Positions 12,650-23,317 of a DNA stretch of 64,000 nt are shown one piece after another; position 1 is the first letter of the stretch, and each line of letters begins with the position of its first letter. Below the pieces are notes generated by a model, which searched no databases, was not told the origin of the DNA, and worked only from the letters and a program-made list of their open reading frames with translations. The position numbers were made by a program, and so were the translations under genes. The stretch spans positions 15,226,001-15,290,000 of the forward strand of contig NC_084941.1 in NCBI RefSeq assembly GCF_958298935.1, given 5' to 3'. Source of the stretch: Phragmites australis (taxonomy: Eukaryota > Streptophyta > Magnoliopsida > Poales > Poaceae).

Positions 12650-15600
12650 ATGTTTAATGATTATAAGTCTAATGTGTTTAATTATAATGATTTGAAGATA
12701 GACCGGTCATCGATGTACAAGGAACGAGGGCCAGAGTTCATTGTTGGCATCGAGGCTTTTTTGAGGGCTGCCGCGACGTACAATAAGCCAAAAAGGAAGT
12801 GTGACGAGCACTATATATGCTGTCCGTGTGTCGACTGCAAAAATAAGAAGCAGTTTTCAAACATAGAGCAGATCCGTGCACACTTGATTCGCAGGGGTTT
12901 CAAGGCTGGCTACACCCGTTGGACTGAGCATGGTGAACTTGCAGATGTTGGGCGTGAAGGGCAACCAACAGTCGAAGGAGACGGAGGCAACGATCCGACG
13001 GCTAACGAAGACTTCAATATGTCGGCATGTGAAGATACTTTTGTCGAGAACGATGATTGGGACACTTTTGTTGGCAACAATGAAGAATGCATAGAACAAA
13101 TGTTGTGCGATGGGGAGGGGGACTTCACCGTTGAAAGACAACATCAAAAGTACCAGCGCATGATAGAGGAATCTAAAACACCAGTTTACCCGAACTGTAA
13201 AGATGAGCACAGCAAGTTGCATGTGGTGCTGACACAAATGCAAATGAAAGCTAGCAATGGTTGGGCCGATAAGGGTTTCAATGAATTGTTAGAATTCTTG
13301 AGGGAATTGCTTCCAGAGGGGAACGTGTTGCCCGAAAACACGTACCATGCCAAGCAGGTTGACTGCCAGTTGGGATTGGAAGTATAGAAAATACATGCAT
13401 GTGGAAATGACTGCATGTTGTTCCGCGGCGAGGATGCAGACTTGGAAGCGTGTCGCGTTTGCAATGCACCACGGTACAAGAGCAACGTTGATGATATCGA
13501 GAACGATGGCGTGGGGGTCAAGAGAAAGAAGAAAAGACCCCCTGTTAAGGTGGTTTGGTATTTCCCTATAATCCCCTGTTTGAAGCGATTGTTTGCTAAC
13601 AGAGCGAATGCCGAGCTGATGCGATGGCACGCCGAACAGCGCAAGAAAGATGGAATGCTTAGACACCCTGTTGATGGCATGCAATGGAGGACATTCGATT
13701 CGAAATACAAGGATTTCAGAGATGAAGTGAGGAATATAAGGTTTGGGTTGAGCACGGATGGTATGAATCCTTTTAGCAACATGAGAAGTACTCATAGCAC
13801 TTGGCCTGTGACTCTCTGTATCTACAACCTTCCACCTTGGATGTGCATGAAGCGAAAGTACCTTATGATGCTTCTGCTGATTAGTGGGCCGAATCAACCA
13901 GGCAACAATATCGATGTGTACCTCAAACCATTGTTGGAAGATCTTCTTGTACTGTGGAAAGATGGCGTACGGGTATGGGATGAGTACAAACGCGAGAATT
14001 TCACCCTACGCGCGATGCTGTTCGTGATGATTTCAGATTGGCCTGCTCTTGGTAACCTATCAGGGTAGACTGTAAAAGGGTACAATGGATGTGTTCAGTG
14101 CTTGAAGGAAACGGAGGGGTGGTGGCTAAAAAACAGCCGGAAATTAATCTTCATGGGTCACCGTAGGTTCCTCCGTCCGGATCACCCATACCGCAAGAAT
14201 AAAAGAGCTTTCGATGGGACAATGATTCGCAGTGGAGAACAGGTATTTAAGATGGTTAAGACACTTAGAGTTGTACTTGGAAAGGGGCCAGGCAGTACAA
14301 AAATGCAGGCTGGGCAAAATGCTCCCATGTGGAAAAAGATGTCAATATTTTGGTTGCTGCCTTATTGGAAGTATCTTATGGTCCGACACGCAATCGACAT
14401 CATGCACGTGGAGAAGAATGTGTTTGATAGCTTGATTGGTACCTTACTAGATATACCCGGCAAAACAAAAGATACACTAAATGCACGGCTGGACCTGGAA
14501 GAAATGAACCTCAGGAAGGACCTACACTACATACAATTAGACAACGGCAAAAAGAAACTTCCCACAACTTGCTACACTATGAGAAAGGAAGAGAAGATCC
14601 GCCTGTGTGGTTGCTTGCTTTATGTCAAAGTTCCGACCGGTTACTCCTCCAATATCAGGAGCTTTGTAAACATGAAAGATACGAAGTTAGTTGGCATGAA
14701 GTCTCATGATTGTCACGTGATGATGACGCAAATGCTTCCAATTGCAATTCGAGTTATTCTACCGGATAAGGTCCGAGACTCAATCATTAAGTTGTGTTCA
14801 TTCTTCAATGCAATTTCATAGAAGGTCATTGATCCGAACAAACTGGCAAAGCTGCAGGAAGACGTGGTCCATACTATATCTCAGTTTGAGACTATTTTCC
14901 CTCCGACCTTTTTTGATATAATGCCCCATCTAATTGTTCACATTATGGGTGAGATAAAGAGCCTTGGCCCCGTGTTTCTGTATCAGATGTATCCTTTCGA
15001 AAGGTTCATGGGGGTTCTGAAGAAATATGTTCGTAACCGAGGTCATCCGAAAGGTTGCATTGACAAGGGTGGAGTACGGAGGAGGTCATTGAGTTTTGTA
15101 TCGACTATATGAAACTGAACGCGATTGGTATGCCTATATCTCGCTATGAGGGGAGGCTAAAGGGGAAAGAGATGATAGGTCATACTTCAATCCATATCAA
15201 AGATCATGCTTCATTCACTCAAGCACACTTCGCAGTTCTGCAACAGGCAGTTGTAGTGATCCCGTATGTCAAAATGCATGTGAGCATGCTACGCTCCACA
15301 AATTCAACGAAGTCAGATGATTGGATCGCAAAAGAGCACAGAGATAATTTCGGTAATTGGTTACGTTAACTCATGATGGGTAAGGATACCGACGATGCTC
15401 TGTTGGAACTGCTGGTAAATGGCCCGTCAACTACGATTTGCACATTCCAAGCATATGAGATTAACGGCTATACATTTTATACACGAGCACAAGACAACAA
15501 GAGCGCTAACCAAAATAGCGGTGTCCATACTGATGCCTGTGACCACGCTAGCAACAGGGAGACCTACTATGGATTCATAGGGCAGATTTGGGAACTTGAA

Positions 15601-15975
15601 TATGGCGAGTTGACGGTCCCTCTGTTTCGGTGCCAATGGGTCAGACTCCCAGGGGGAGTCAAGGTCGACAAGTACGGTATGACTACCGTGGACCTCAAAC
15701 TCGTCGGATACAGAGAACAACCATTCATGCTTATCAACGATGTTGCACAAGTCTTCTATGTAAAAGACTCGGACCCAGCTAACAAGGAGGAGCGTCACGT
15801 GGTTCTTCAAGGAAAAAGAAAAAACGTCGGTGTTGAGAATGTTGTCGATGACGAAGACTGCGACAAATTCGAAGACTTGTCTCCTTTTGGAGAGAATATC
15901 GAACTGCCTCTCATTGATGACATTGCGGAAGCTACCTACATATGCCGCTACCATAACGAAGCATTAATCATTTAG
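12650..15975 (+). pseudogene. CACTA transposase TNP2 (CACTA-2), near full length, broken
   Basis: The domain order is that of an intact grass TNP2: a Transpos_assoc N-terminus (DRSSMYKERGPEFI...CCPCVDCKN, 12700-12850), then the Transposase_21 region (PNCKDEHSKL at about 13190 through GYNGC near 14085 and RHAIDIMHVEKNVF near 14385), DUF4218 (LPTTCYTMRKEEKIRL...SHDCHVMMTQMLPIAIR, 14560-14750) and DUF4216 (VPLFRCQWVRL...VDKYGMTTVDL, 15616-15690). It should bind and cut the element ends. One frame is interrupted by TAG at 13385, 14066 and 14819. A one-base loss near 15073 shifts the frame, and TAA at 15367 follows. Each stop sits where the family typically has Gln. Upstream frames from 12499 may be a first exon; this is not certain. 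Confidence 0.88.
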
Positions 15976-16261
15976 TGAAAGCAGCTTTCATGTATTTGGT
16001 GAACTTTGTATAATATTTAGGTTAAGCTTTATTTTGTATCAAGGACATGTATGGGTGGTGAAATAATATGCTTTAATTTATATCGAGTGCATATTGAAAT
16101 TTTCTAGAATTATTTTTAAACATTAAACAAGTTAAAAAGATTTTATAAAATTTATTTGCAATTTTCTAGAATTAAAAATAATTTTATATTCAACAAAGCA
16201 CATTAAAGCATTTATTTTGTCCAACAAAGCACATTATAAGAATTAATTTGCTGGGAAAACT
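15976..16261. other. AT-rich spacer after TNP2 in CACTA-2
   Basis: This is the likely 3' UTR and terminator of TNP2. It contains a run of imperfect ATTTTCTAGAATTA and CAACAAAGCACATTA repeats (16100-16240). No coding content is seen. Confidence 0.4.
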
Positions 16262-16440
16262 TGTATCGGTGCCAGTTCTATGTAGTAACCGGTACTGATA
16301 CTTCAACTATTAGTGCCGGTTGTAAATATAACCGGCACTGATACTAGGATCAGTACCAGTTACTAACTAGAACCGGCACTAATACTAGTATCAGTGCCGG
16401 TTAGAAAATAGAACTGGCACTGATACGTCTCCTATATTTA
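16262..16440. repeat. Internal array of CACTA-2 subterminal repeats plus TATA box
   Basis: Seven or so GTATCAGTGCCGGTT / AACCGGCACTGATAC units in alternating orientation fill 16265-16425. This is the same motif as at both element ends. They are followed immediately by CCTATATTTATC (16430-16441), a TATA-like box, mirroring the arrangement at the left end of the element. The likely role is a promoter/enhancer for the second gene that is bound by the element's own protein, or a relic of a fused second element. Confidence 0.65.
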
Positions 16441-16517
16441 TCTCCAACACTTAGCTGCATCCTTGTTCCTCTATTCACCCTAGCGCTGCCTTCCTCGTTC
16501 GCTTCAGTCACCCGAGC

Positions 16518-16677
16518 CCCGACGCGCCGCCGCCTCCTCCCGACGCCACCCCGACGTGCCGCCGCCTCCTCCCGGCACCGCCCCGACGCGCCGCCGCCTC
16601 CTCCCGACGCCACCCCGACGCGCCACCGCCTCCTCCCGGCGCCGCCCCGACGCGCCACCGCCTCCTCCTGACACCGC
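16518..16677. repeat. GC-rich 32-bp minisatellite, five units
   Basis: Units of 32 bp, starting CCCGACGCGCC and containing GCCTCCTCCC, begin at 16518, 16550, 16582, 16614 and 16646 with a few substitutions. A sixth, shorter and broken unit follows to about 16720. Because 32 is not a multiple of three, long open frames on both strands here (for example 16504-16863 minus) are by-products of the composition rather than genes. Confidence 0.8.
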
Positions 16678-16719
16678 CTCCTCCGGAAGCCATCCCGACG
16701 CGCCACCGCCTCCTGCCGA

Positions 16720-17544
16720 CGCCGATTCGTCCCCGGAGCCCTCACCGCCATCACCCCCACGGAGGAGGAGCCGCTGCCGCCCCTGACGCCGACGTCGAGG
16801 ACCACCCCTCCTACTCTCCTCCATCCCCTTCAAGCCCAACGGTCGGTCTTCTCTTCCCACCAAACTCTCCTAGCCCTCGCCGCGCGTCCCTCGGCGAGGA
16901 GTACATATGGAGCCTAGAGTTGCTAGTGAGAGGACGAAAATTAGTGTGGAGGGGACTCGGTAAGGCTATAGAATTGAGTGATCAGTTAACATGGCTGACT
17001 TGATTTAGTGAGAATTGGGTGACATTTCGAAGGACTACTGAAATGTCATCGACTTGATTCAGGAAACCGTGCGTGTGCATGTGGGATGGCCGGATTTTTA
17101 TGTAAGCACAAGAAGGGGATTTCGCCGCCAAATCACCGTAGTCCATAGGGAGAACTAATGTCAATAACCAAGGTTGCGAATAGCACACAATTTATATATG
17201 TACAACACAGAATGTCATTTACCTTTTATATTACAATGAGGAAATTGAAGGTATTAAGGCATAAATATAAATAATGTACAGAATTATTAATTAGTATATA
17301 ATTCATACTTGCACATAAATACAAAAATTGATCTTTTTAGGCTAAATACAACATTTGATTCAAACTTATTGCTCATTTGGTTGATTACGTTGCCACTAAA
17401 CTTGACTTCTTTTTTGAACCATTGTAAATCTGATGGTCAACAAACAATTTGATTGAGCTATAGATGCATTTCGATAACTGATCTTTATTTATTTTAGTTT
17501 TTCCTGGGCGTCTTCATTTATTTTAGTTGCTCAGGGCTGGTAAC
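16720..17544. other. Non-coding CACTA-2 interior
   Basis: This is probably 5' UTR and intron of the second CACTA-2 gene. I see no protein domain in it. Confidence 0.4.
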
Positions 17545-17697
17545 TGTTGTGGAATCTTGTGTACAGTGGACAATAGTAGAGAATGAACTCATTTGATCTT
17601 TCATTGATACTTGATGTATATTTATACAATGTGAACTGGTGTATATCCGTTGGGGAGGACCTCTTCCAAAATTTGGTTTGTAACACTCCCCCTTACC
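17545..17697 (-). repeat. Short copia-type LTR remnant with polypurine tract
   Basis: On the plus strand it reads TGTTGTGGAATC...GGTTTGTAACA, then CTCCCCCTTA. On the minus strand this is a polypurine tract (TAAGGGGGAG) followed by an LTR beginning TGTTACAAAC, the usual copia 3' junction. The LTR would be about 141 bp. No body of the element can be read in 17698-18168. Confidence 0.4.
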
Positions 17698-18168
17698 TCA
17701 ACACTGTAGCAAATTTGGAGTAGGTTTGAACTGCTAATTGGTCCAATCTCGGGGTTCTACAAATCAAGCTGTCAACTTTATACTTCCTTGGGTATATACT
17801 TTCATAGCCTTCGTCGAAAGTTTGCTATGTTCCATTTTTTGGCTGTTAGCAGACCACGAGTCTTGTCTGAAATGACAATGGCCCTGATCTGCACTTACTG
17901 GTGAACTGTACACTAAAATTAGTAAAATATTTGCTCATATAATTGTCCACTATGTGGCTTTAAAAAAATAGTAACATATGCTGTGGAAATAGAGGTTCGC
18001 ATCAGGCCGCTTGTGAAACTCTATGCTCAGTACTGTTTACAAGACATTTTCTGCAGTACCAATTTCCTATAGAAGGGTCCTTATAACATGGATTTGTTCC
18101 ATCACAAAGATGCCATAAGATACTTGTATTTGTTTGTGTCCCTAACTTAACTGATAGTGAAATATAAA

Positions 18169-21100
18169 GGAAAAAGTTCACTTTACTACCCTAAACAATT
18201 CACTTTGTCCACTTAACCCCTCATACAAAACTTTGGCTCACTTAACCCCCCTTACTATTCATACCGGTTTACTCAACCCCCTAACCTGGATTTAGATGCC
18301 TGTTTTGATAGCATGAAGGTGGTTTTGACTCAGTTTAGCCACGTCGCCAGATGCGTTTGTCCACGTCAGGTCCTCAGCTCAGCACGCCTGGAAGCGGTCG
18401 AGCCCAGCCCATTGATCGAGCCTCACTGAGGCTTTCGCGCTCGTGTCTCCCTATCGGCTTGAGTCTTTCGCACGTAAGTCTCCCGATCGGCTTCAAATCT
18501 CACCCTGGCTCTGCTTCGACACCCTGTCACACTCGCAGATCCATGCGTTTGTCACCCTCTCACTCGACATGACATGATATCGTGCTTGCATGCATGCATC
18601 CATAGATGCAACTCGGCAAGACTTGACACGACGCAAGTGGACGGTCTGGCCCGTTTGAGGTAGCAGCTACTCTCACCAATGACCGATGGCAGAACATATG
18701 CTGGTTATTTTGAGCAGTAGTTCTAGCGCATGATTTATAATAGATGAAGGGATTGTAATTGTCAAAAGGATCTCAGTTTTAGTTCACCGTATTGCATCAG
18801 AATTTTGATCAGAGATTTGCAACACAGCATGAGACATGTTTACAACACAATAAAGGGCAAACAAAAATCCCAAAAATCTGATAATGTTTACATGAGAACA
18901 TAACATGAGTCTCATGATCATTCGACAGTACACATGCATACCAAAAAGATGAAAAAAGGTCCACTTGAACACTCGACATTAACTAGCAGGCAACAGCAGT
19001 TCTGGCAAACTAGTTCACTAAGGACAATAAAAAGATGACATTAACTAGTGGTCGTTCACAGGAGCTGACATTACTTCCACTAGCCTCCTTAGTTGTTTCC
19101 TTCAGTTGATGGTTGTGTCCTGAGATTGTGTTCCAGTCTGGCATGCAAAGAGTAGAGGTACAAATATAAGTCAAGGTGCAAGTAACGTTTTGAGCTGAAC
19201 TTTCTGAATTTACTTACATGAAATATTGTAGTAGCCGTCAACTGCAAATCACTTGGAGGCACCCATTGAGATCTAGCTTTTCTTGGTCTTTTATGAACCT
19301 TCCATCACAATTGTTGTCAGTAAATAATAGGAAGGAAATAAAACAATGAGAACAATTATGCAAAGTACATGCTTACATTAGACTTTGAGGTATTTGTAGC
19401 AGATGATGCTTCAATTTCTTTTCTTTTCCTCCTGATGTTTTTCTTTCCTTTATCTGGATTCATTGAGCATTTCCTAGCGTTGTGCTCATGACTTCTACAA
19501 AGTGTGCATCTCATCTTTGTGCCCACCTTAGATAATTTTGTACCTTTGCGTGCCTCAGAAGGATCTCTTCTTCTCTCTTTTCTCGGCCTTCCTGGCATCT
19601 TCACATAACCAGGTGGGGATGGTCTTGCATGACCAGATATGGGCCAGCTTGACATACACTCCATTGGCAACAAGCAATGCTCATAAGTCTTGTTGTACTG
19701 CTCTATTGTATAACATTCAGAAATGTAGTCCTCAATGTCTTTCGATAGATAGAAAAGGGCAGAAACTGCATGGCAGCAAGGGATGCCAGATAGCTGCCAA
19801 TACCTACAAGAGCATGTTCTTTGGTCTACATGAACCTTGTACCTTTATCTTCATGTTTCACCTCAAAACCATCCTTTCCATTCCATATTGTTAAGCATTT
19901 TCCAGATTCCTCAATGTACTTGTGAACCTTCTTCAATATGTTTGGACAAATCCTACCCTGCCACCTATCTGACTTGAACTTGTTTTGCTGGATCCTAACC
20001 AAGGTCTTACACCTTATGCCTTCAAACATACTTATGATGGGATGTGCTCTGACTGCAAGAATCCAATTGTTGAAGCTCTCACACATGTTATTGTCTACAC
20101 TATCACAGTTGCTACCGATCCTAAACCATGCTCTACTCCAATGCATGGGATTTGTGGTCATCATATCTTTTGCTCCCTCAGGTGTATCTTGTGCTAGTAG
20201 TGCTTTGCAGAAGTTGAACATTTCTCTGTTAGAAGCCTTTGCACACCTCCAAAACTTCCTTTGGAATTTTTGACCCCAAAACTTTTTCCTCCAATTCGCA
20301 TAAATGTGTCTTGCACGCATCCTGTGTTCAGCTTGCGGTAATAGCTGTGCAATTGCATTTAGAAGTCCCTAGTCAATGAAATGAATTATTAGTTCAAAAA
20401 CTTGTATATGATTGATTATGCAAAGGATGGAAAATGGAATAAATTTCATCTAAATACCTTTTGCTGATCAGAAATCACTACCCAACCTTCTCCATTTATA
20501 GCAACATTCAAATCCTTTAGCAGAAGCCCTATGAACCAATACCATGTCTCAGATGTTTCCTTCTCCACTACAGCCCAAGCAACAAGATACATTTGATTGT
20601 TTGCATCCCTTCCTAGTGCACACAAAAGCTCACCATTGCAGGCTCCTTTTAAAAAGCATCCATCAAGTCCTATTACCTTTCTACACCCAGCAATAAATCC
20701 TTTCTCGCATGCATCAAAGCAGACATAAAACCTCTGGAAAACAGGTGCAAGAATATCTGAATCAAAGCAAACAGCCACGGTACTTCCAGGATTACTTCTT
20801 AATATCTGAAGTTGGTAGTCAAATATCTTGGAATATTCTTCTTTGGCGGCTTCATACACTCTCCTCATTACAATAGCTTTTGTTCTCTTGATCTTTGAAA
20901 CACTAACATCTGCAAACATATCTAACAAAACAGTCTCCTTCAAGTCATGGATTTTCCAAGAAGGTTTAGCCTTTATCAGGGGCTCATACTTATCAGCGAT
21001 CCTTTTCGCAGTTACAAGCTTATTGTCTCTTCTTTGAGGACACCTATGCTGAGGAATGTTAGTTTGTACTTGGAACCAATCATTTTTTGTCCTGTGAGCA

Positions 21101-23080
21101 GCATAGATCAGCCAAGGGCATCCAGGCCAGGAGCACTTAGCTCTGATCCTCTTCTTCTCATCCTTGAGAAAACCTATATGCCTTCTCATTGCAAGTCCAT
21201 ACTTAACCACAGCTTTTTTGAACTCCTCTCTTCCCCTAAATGTCATGCCAAGAGAGAAGACAGGAATTGTTGCCTTGTTATCAAACCTTGGAAACCTACT
21301 CTTCCTTCTTATACCACTGATCTCAGGGCCCTCTTCATCATCATATGAAGCTTCTTCACTTGAATCAAAGTATGGTGTATCATTGCCATCATCCACATTT
21401 TCATCAACTATTGATCGTATTCCTTGAGATGCAATTGGCACCATAGCAATTTCATCATTCATTCTCATACCTTTCTTCACCATCTTAGCTTGGTTTCTGT
21501 TCTCCTTGGCTTCCTCATCATCCTCTAAGTTGTCCTCATCTCTAGGAAACGAATCACTATCATCACTTTCTTCCTCTGCACTATCGGTTTCATCAACCTT
21601 CTTCTTTCCTTTTGATTTCTCAGCAATGGGATCATGTCTCCTTTGTGTATCTTTTGTTGAATCCTCTTCTTCTAACTCATATTCATAGTTGCTCTCATCA
21701 TCACTCTTGTCTGAGCTTTCATGGATAACCTCAGCATACACCTCCGCAACACCACCCTCTTTAATGCACTGTGACATATAAATACAGACTTGGTCATCAG
21801 TGAGCATTCTTAAACCATTGTTAAGTTCCTTTCCAGGAAACAACCAATGGAGAAACACTTTCACTAATGTTCATGTGATCCTTCAAGTGCGCAACAATCT
21901 CAGGAAGCGACACTTTATCTCTCTCAATATAGGACATTGCTTCATCACCGCCAACATAACTAACATCATCCCCATAGTGTAGAAACTCTCCTCCCAAATT
22001 AAACTTGACCGACAGCTGATCAAGATTATCCATTCAACCTGCACGCACAAAATGGATATCAAATAAACCAAACTCTCTGCGAAAATGCTACAAATATACT
22101 CCCTCCTTTTATCTATACAAGGCATATATAGACTTTTTGTGCGGCCGTTCAACAATAATAAGGCTGCAGTCTTTTTTCAATGCACAGATGTATAAGCATG
22201 CCCCCAATTAAATCCGTGCATGCACATTACATTAAATTCTTGCTATTCCAAAGCATGTTGCTTCCAAAGGCTTTCCAGTCACGCATGCATGATACTATGC
22301 AAGTTAAATCATTTTTTTATTTAGTCATGTGGCCGATCATGTCAGTATGCTAAGAACAATTAAAGCATTTACTTACATTCTTATCATCAACGGGAGTTAC
22401 AACGAGAACGATGTCCACAGTTCGTAACCAACATCATAGGATCCCTCTAGGCAAGCCCTAACTATGCGGCCAGACCAAACACTAGATGATCGCCATTAAA
22501 ATTCTAACTTCAACCAGTACTGAAGGTTTGGATGCCTCACCTCAGGTGAACCCGTCGCACGCCATGATAAATTTGCACAAGGCCCGACGGTGTCGCACGC
22601 CGTGATCAGTTTGGTGGCGGCGCAGTCGCCGAAACCACGAGGCAGAGTTCTATCGCACGTCGAAACCGTGTCACAGCCACCGGATACGTCAGGCCGAGAC
22701 GGGACGATCCAAGAGACTCATCGATCTACGAGCATGAGATGATGTCGAAGCGGATCCAGAGCTAGACTCGAGCCGATTAGGAGACTCAGCGCGCGACCGG
22801 AAGACACGAGCGCGACAGCTTCAATAAGGCTCGATCAATGGCCGGGCTCGACTGCTTCCAAGCATGTTGAGCCGAGGACCTGACGTGGACAAATGCATCT
22901 GGCGACGTGGCTAAACTGAGTCAAAACCACCTCTATGCTGTCAAAACAGGCATCTAAATCCAGGTTAGGGGGCTAAGTAAACTGGTATAAATAATAAGGG
23001 GGGTTAAGTGAGCCAAAGTTTTGTATGAGGGGTTAAGTGGACAAAGTGAATTGTTTAGGGTAGTAAAGTGGACTTTTCCC
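18169..23080 (-). mobile_element. MULE-1: MuDR-type element with long TIRs and 9-bp TSD
   Basis: The ends are GGAAAAAGTTCACTTTAC at 18169 and GTAAAGTGGACTTTTCCC at 23080. The inverted similarity continues inward for about 350 bp (to about 18520 and 22730), including a shared block near the TCGAGCCC/GGGCTCGA pair. The 9-bp target duplication AAATATAAA is present at 18160-18168 and 23081-23089. Inside is a minus-strand MuDR-type transposase gene. It inserted into non-coding sequence of CACTA-2. The total of 4912 bp is a full-length copy, but its gene is frameshifted. Confidence 0.9.
19102..22033 (-). pseudogene. MuDR-type (MULE) transposase with frameshifts
   Basis: The gene reads right to left. 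The N-terminal part (22033-21821) is out of frame with the rest by one base near 21865. It is followed by an acidic linker, a MuDR DNA-binding domain (FSLGMTFRGREEFKKAV, about 21210-21260), a CSWPGCPW zinc-like motif, and the DDE core beginning IGLDGCFLKG (near 20665) with a second Asp in ISDQQKG. That second motif spans an 89-bp GT-AG intron (20457-20369). A SWIM zinc finger (CSCRYWQLSGIPCCHA, about 19770-19815) follows a one-base deletion near 19840. A C-terminal knuckle, CTLCRSHEHNARKC, lies near 19480-19520. Two further small 3' exons (about 19310-19218, and one ending at TGA 19104-19102) fit GT-AG rules. Confidence 0.85.
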
Positions 23081-23317
23081 AAATATAAATGAACCTGATC
23101 ACATAAACCTTCGGTGATCTACCAGAATACCATGACAAGTAGGGCCACATTGGTTGTTGATTCTTGATTTTCTTTGTTTTCCTATCTGCTCCAAACATTT
23201 CTGCCACAGTTTGAGTGATTATTGATTTAGTATTCTATACGTCTAGACATCTAGCTCCATTTTGAAATTGCATCTTCAATCCCTCACACTGAGCTCATAT
23301 GTGTTTTCCTATCCATT

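Noticed and set aside
16401..16863. Arg/Gly-rich ORFs on the minus strand
   Set aside because: They are produced by a 32-bp GC-rich minisatellite whose period is not a multiple of three; no conserved domain.
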